Shown here piece by piece: positions 7,371 through 8,026 of a DNA stretch of 8,026 nucleotides. Below the pieces are notes generated by a model. The model was given only the letters and a program-made list of their open reading frames with translations, made no database searches and had not been told where the DNA came from. Where the stretch lies: NCBI GenBank assembly GCA_043744175.1, contig JAYTVD010000043.1, positions 1 to 8,026 of the forward strand. Reading direction: 5' to 3'. Both the position numbers and the translations under genes were made by a program. Numbering within the stretch: the stretch's first letter is position 1; the number at the start of each line of letters is the position of its first letter. This stretch comes from JANMEX01 sp043744175. Lineage in GTDB: Bacteria > Pseudomonadota > Alphaproteobacteria > Rhizobiales > Rhizobiaceae.

Positions 7371-8026
7371 CAGGCTTTTCCCGGCACTTTCAACATATAA
7401 CCGGCACCGCGTACTGTATGCAGCAAAGGCAGACCAAAACCTTTTTCGATCTTCGAACGCAAGCGCGAAACATGGACGTCAATAACATTTGTCTGCGGAT
7501 CGAAATGATATTCCCAGACATTTTCCAGCAGCATGGTGCGGGTCACCACCTGCCCTGCGTGGCGCATAAGGTACTCAAGCAGGCGAAACTCGCGTGGTTG
7601 AAGCGTGATTTCTTGACCGCCGCGCTTGGCCATATGCGACATGCGATCCAGTTCCAGGTCACCGACGCGGTAAGTCGTCTCGACATCCCCTGTAGGAACG
7701 CGGCGCTGCAGCACCTCAACGCGTGCGAGCAACTCTGAGAATGCATATGGTTTGGTCAGATAGTCATCGCCGCCAGCGCGCAGACCAGTAACGCGGTCAT
7801 CGACTTCGCCCAGCGCGGAAAGAATAAGAACGGGTGTGCGGTGGCCCTTGGCACGAAGCGCTGCGACCACCGAAAGTCCATCGCGACGCGGTAACATACG
7901 GTCCACTACAAGCACATCGTAAGTACCGCTATCGGCCAGTGCAAAACCAGTCTCGCCATCGGCGGCCAAGTCAACAGAGTGCCCAGTCTCGCCCAATGCT
8001 TTGGCAAGATATTGGGCGCTGTCGCG
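7370..8026 (-). CDS. OmpR/PhoB-family response regulator (N-terminus outside window)
   Basis: DNA-binding response regulator. The frame continues to the right edge, beginning RDSAQYLAKALGETGH, so the TTG at 7996 is an internal leucine. About eight residues, the usual start with strand 1 and the acidic pair, are missing from view; 218 residues are visible. In the receiver domain the phosphoacceptor is Asp42 (VLVVDRMLP), the switch residue Ser70 (LILSA) and the conserved lysine Lys92 (YLTKPYAF). A winged-helix Trans_reg_C domain occupies about 117-214, with LQPREFRLLEYLMRH and VIDVHVSRLRSKIEK (the recognition helix region) and ending HTVRGAGYML. It is first in the visible minus-strand operon and its stop overlaps the start of its kinase. 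Its DNA sites and the operon promoter are not in this window. The family is certain; the regulon is unknown. Confidence 0.95.
   Translation of the reverse strand, partial: RDSAQYLAKALGETGHSVDLAADGETGFALADSGTYDVLVVDRMLPRRDGLSVVAALRAKGHRTPVLILSALGEVDDRVTGLRAGGDDYLTKPYAFSELLARVEVLQRRVPTGDVETTYRVGDLELDRMSHMAKRGGQEITLQPREFRLLEYLMRHAGQVVTRTMLLENVWEYHFDPQTNVIDVHVSRLRSKIEKGFGLPLLHTVRGAGYMLKVPGKA

Noticed and set aside
1..8026. Mobile element, CRISPR array, toxin-antitoxin or defence system
   Set aside because: I found no transposase, integrase, direct-repeat array or small paired genes on either strand; genes are intact, closely packed and of core type.

Overview
The window looks like chromosomal core DNA of an alphaproteobacterium, most likely of the Hyphomicrobiales (Rhizobiales). 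Three things suggest this. The left-hand kinase carries the phosphoacceptor-domain signature of the PleC/DivJ/PdhS cell-cycle kinases. A full-length two-lobed GlnE follows directly after an OmpR-type two-component pair. A membrane-anchored EF-hand protein sits next to glnE. The grouping resembles the pleC-glnE-two-component neighbourhood I recall from rhizobia. That is memory, not a search, and genus cannot be called. Coding density is very high, with no stretch over about 60 bases lacking a gene.

Layout: bases 1-2291 (+) hold most of a PAS-domain membrane histidine kinase (probable PleC). Its reading frame is open to the left edge, so its true start lies outside the window. Bases 2292-2346 hold a 13-bp-stem terminator that appears to serve both converging transcripts. 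On the minus strand, reading right to left, are an OmpR/PhoB-type response regulator (8026-7370, first few residues beyond the right edge), its HAMP sensor kinase (7370-5940), glnE (5928-2992) and a small four-EF-hand protein (2931-2347). The regulator stop and kinase start overlap (TGATG). The kinase and glnE are 11 nt apart, with the glnE Shine-Dalgarno touching the kinase stop codon. glnE and the EF-hand gene are 60 nt apart, and that gap can fold into a nested hairpin over the ribosome-binding site. The four genes look like one transcription unit whose promoter lies outside the window.

How they may work together: the regulator/kinase pair would sense an envelope signal; GlnE adenylylates and deadenylylates glutamine synthetase; the EF-hand protein is predicted to sit on the periplasmic face of the inner membrane as a Ca2+ binder. 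Co-transcription ties nitrogen-assimilation control to an envelope-sensing circuit, but nothing in the sequence shows a biochemical link. Most of the window is conserved housekeeping and signalling. The less described parts are the EF-hand protein and its structured leader. I see no mobile elements, CRISPR arrays, tRNA or rRNA genes.
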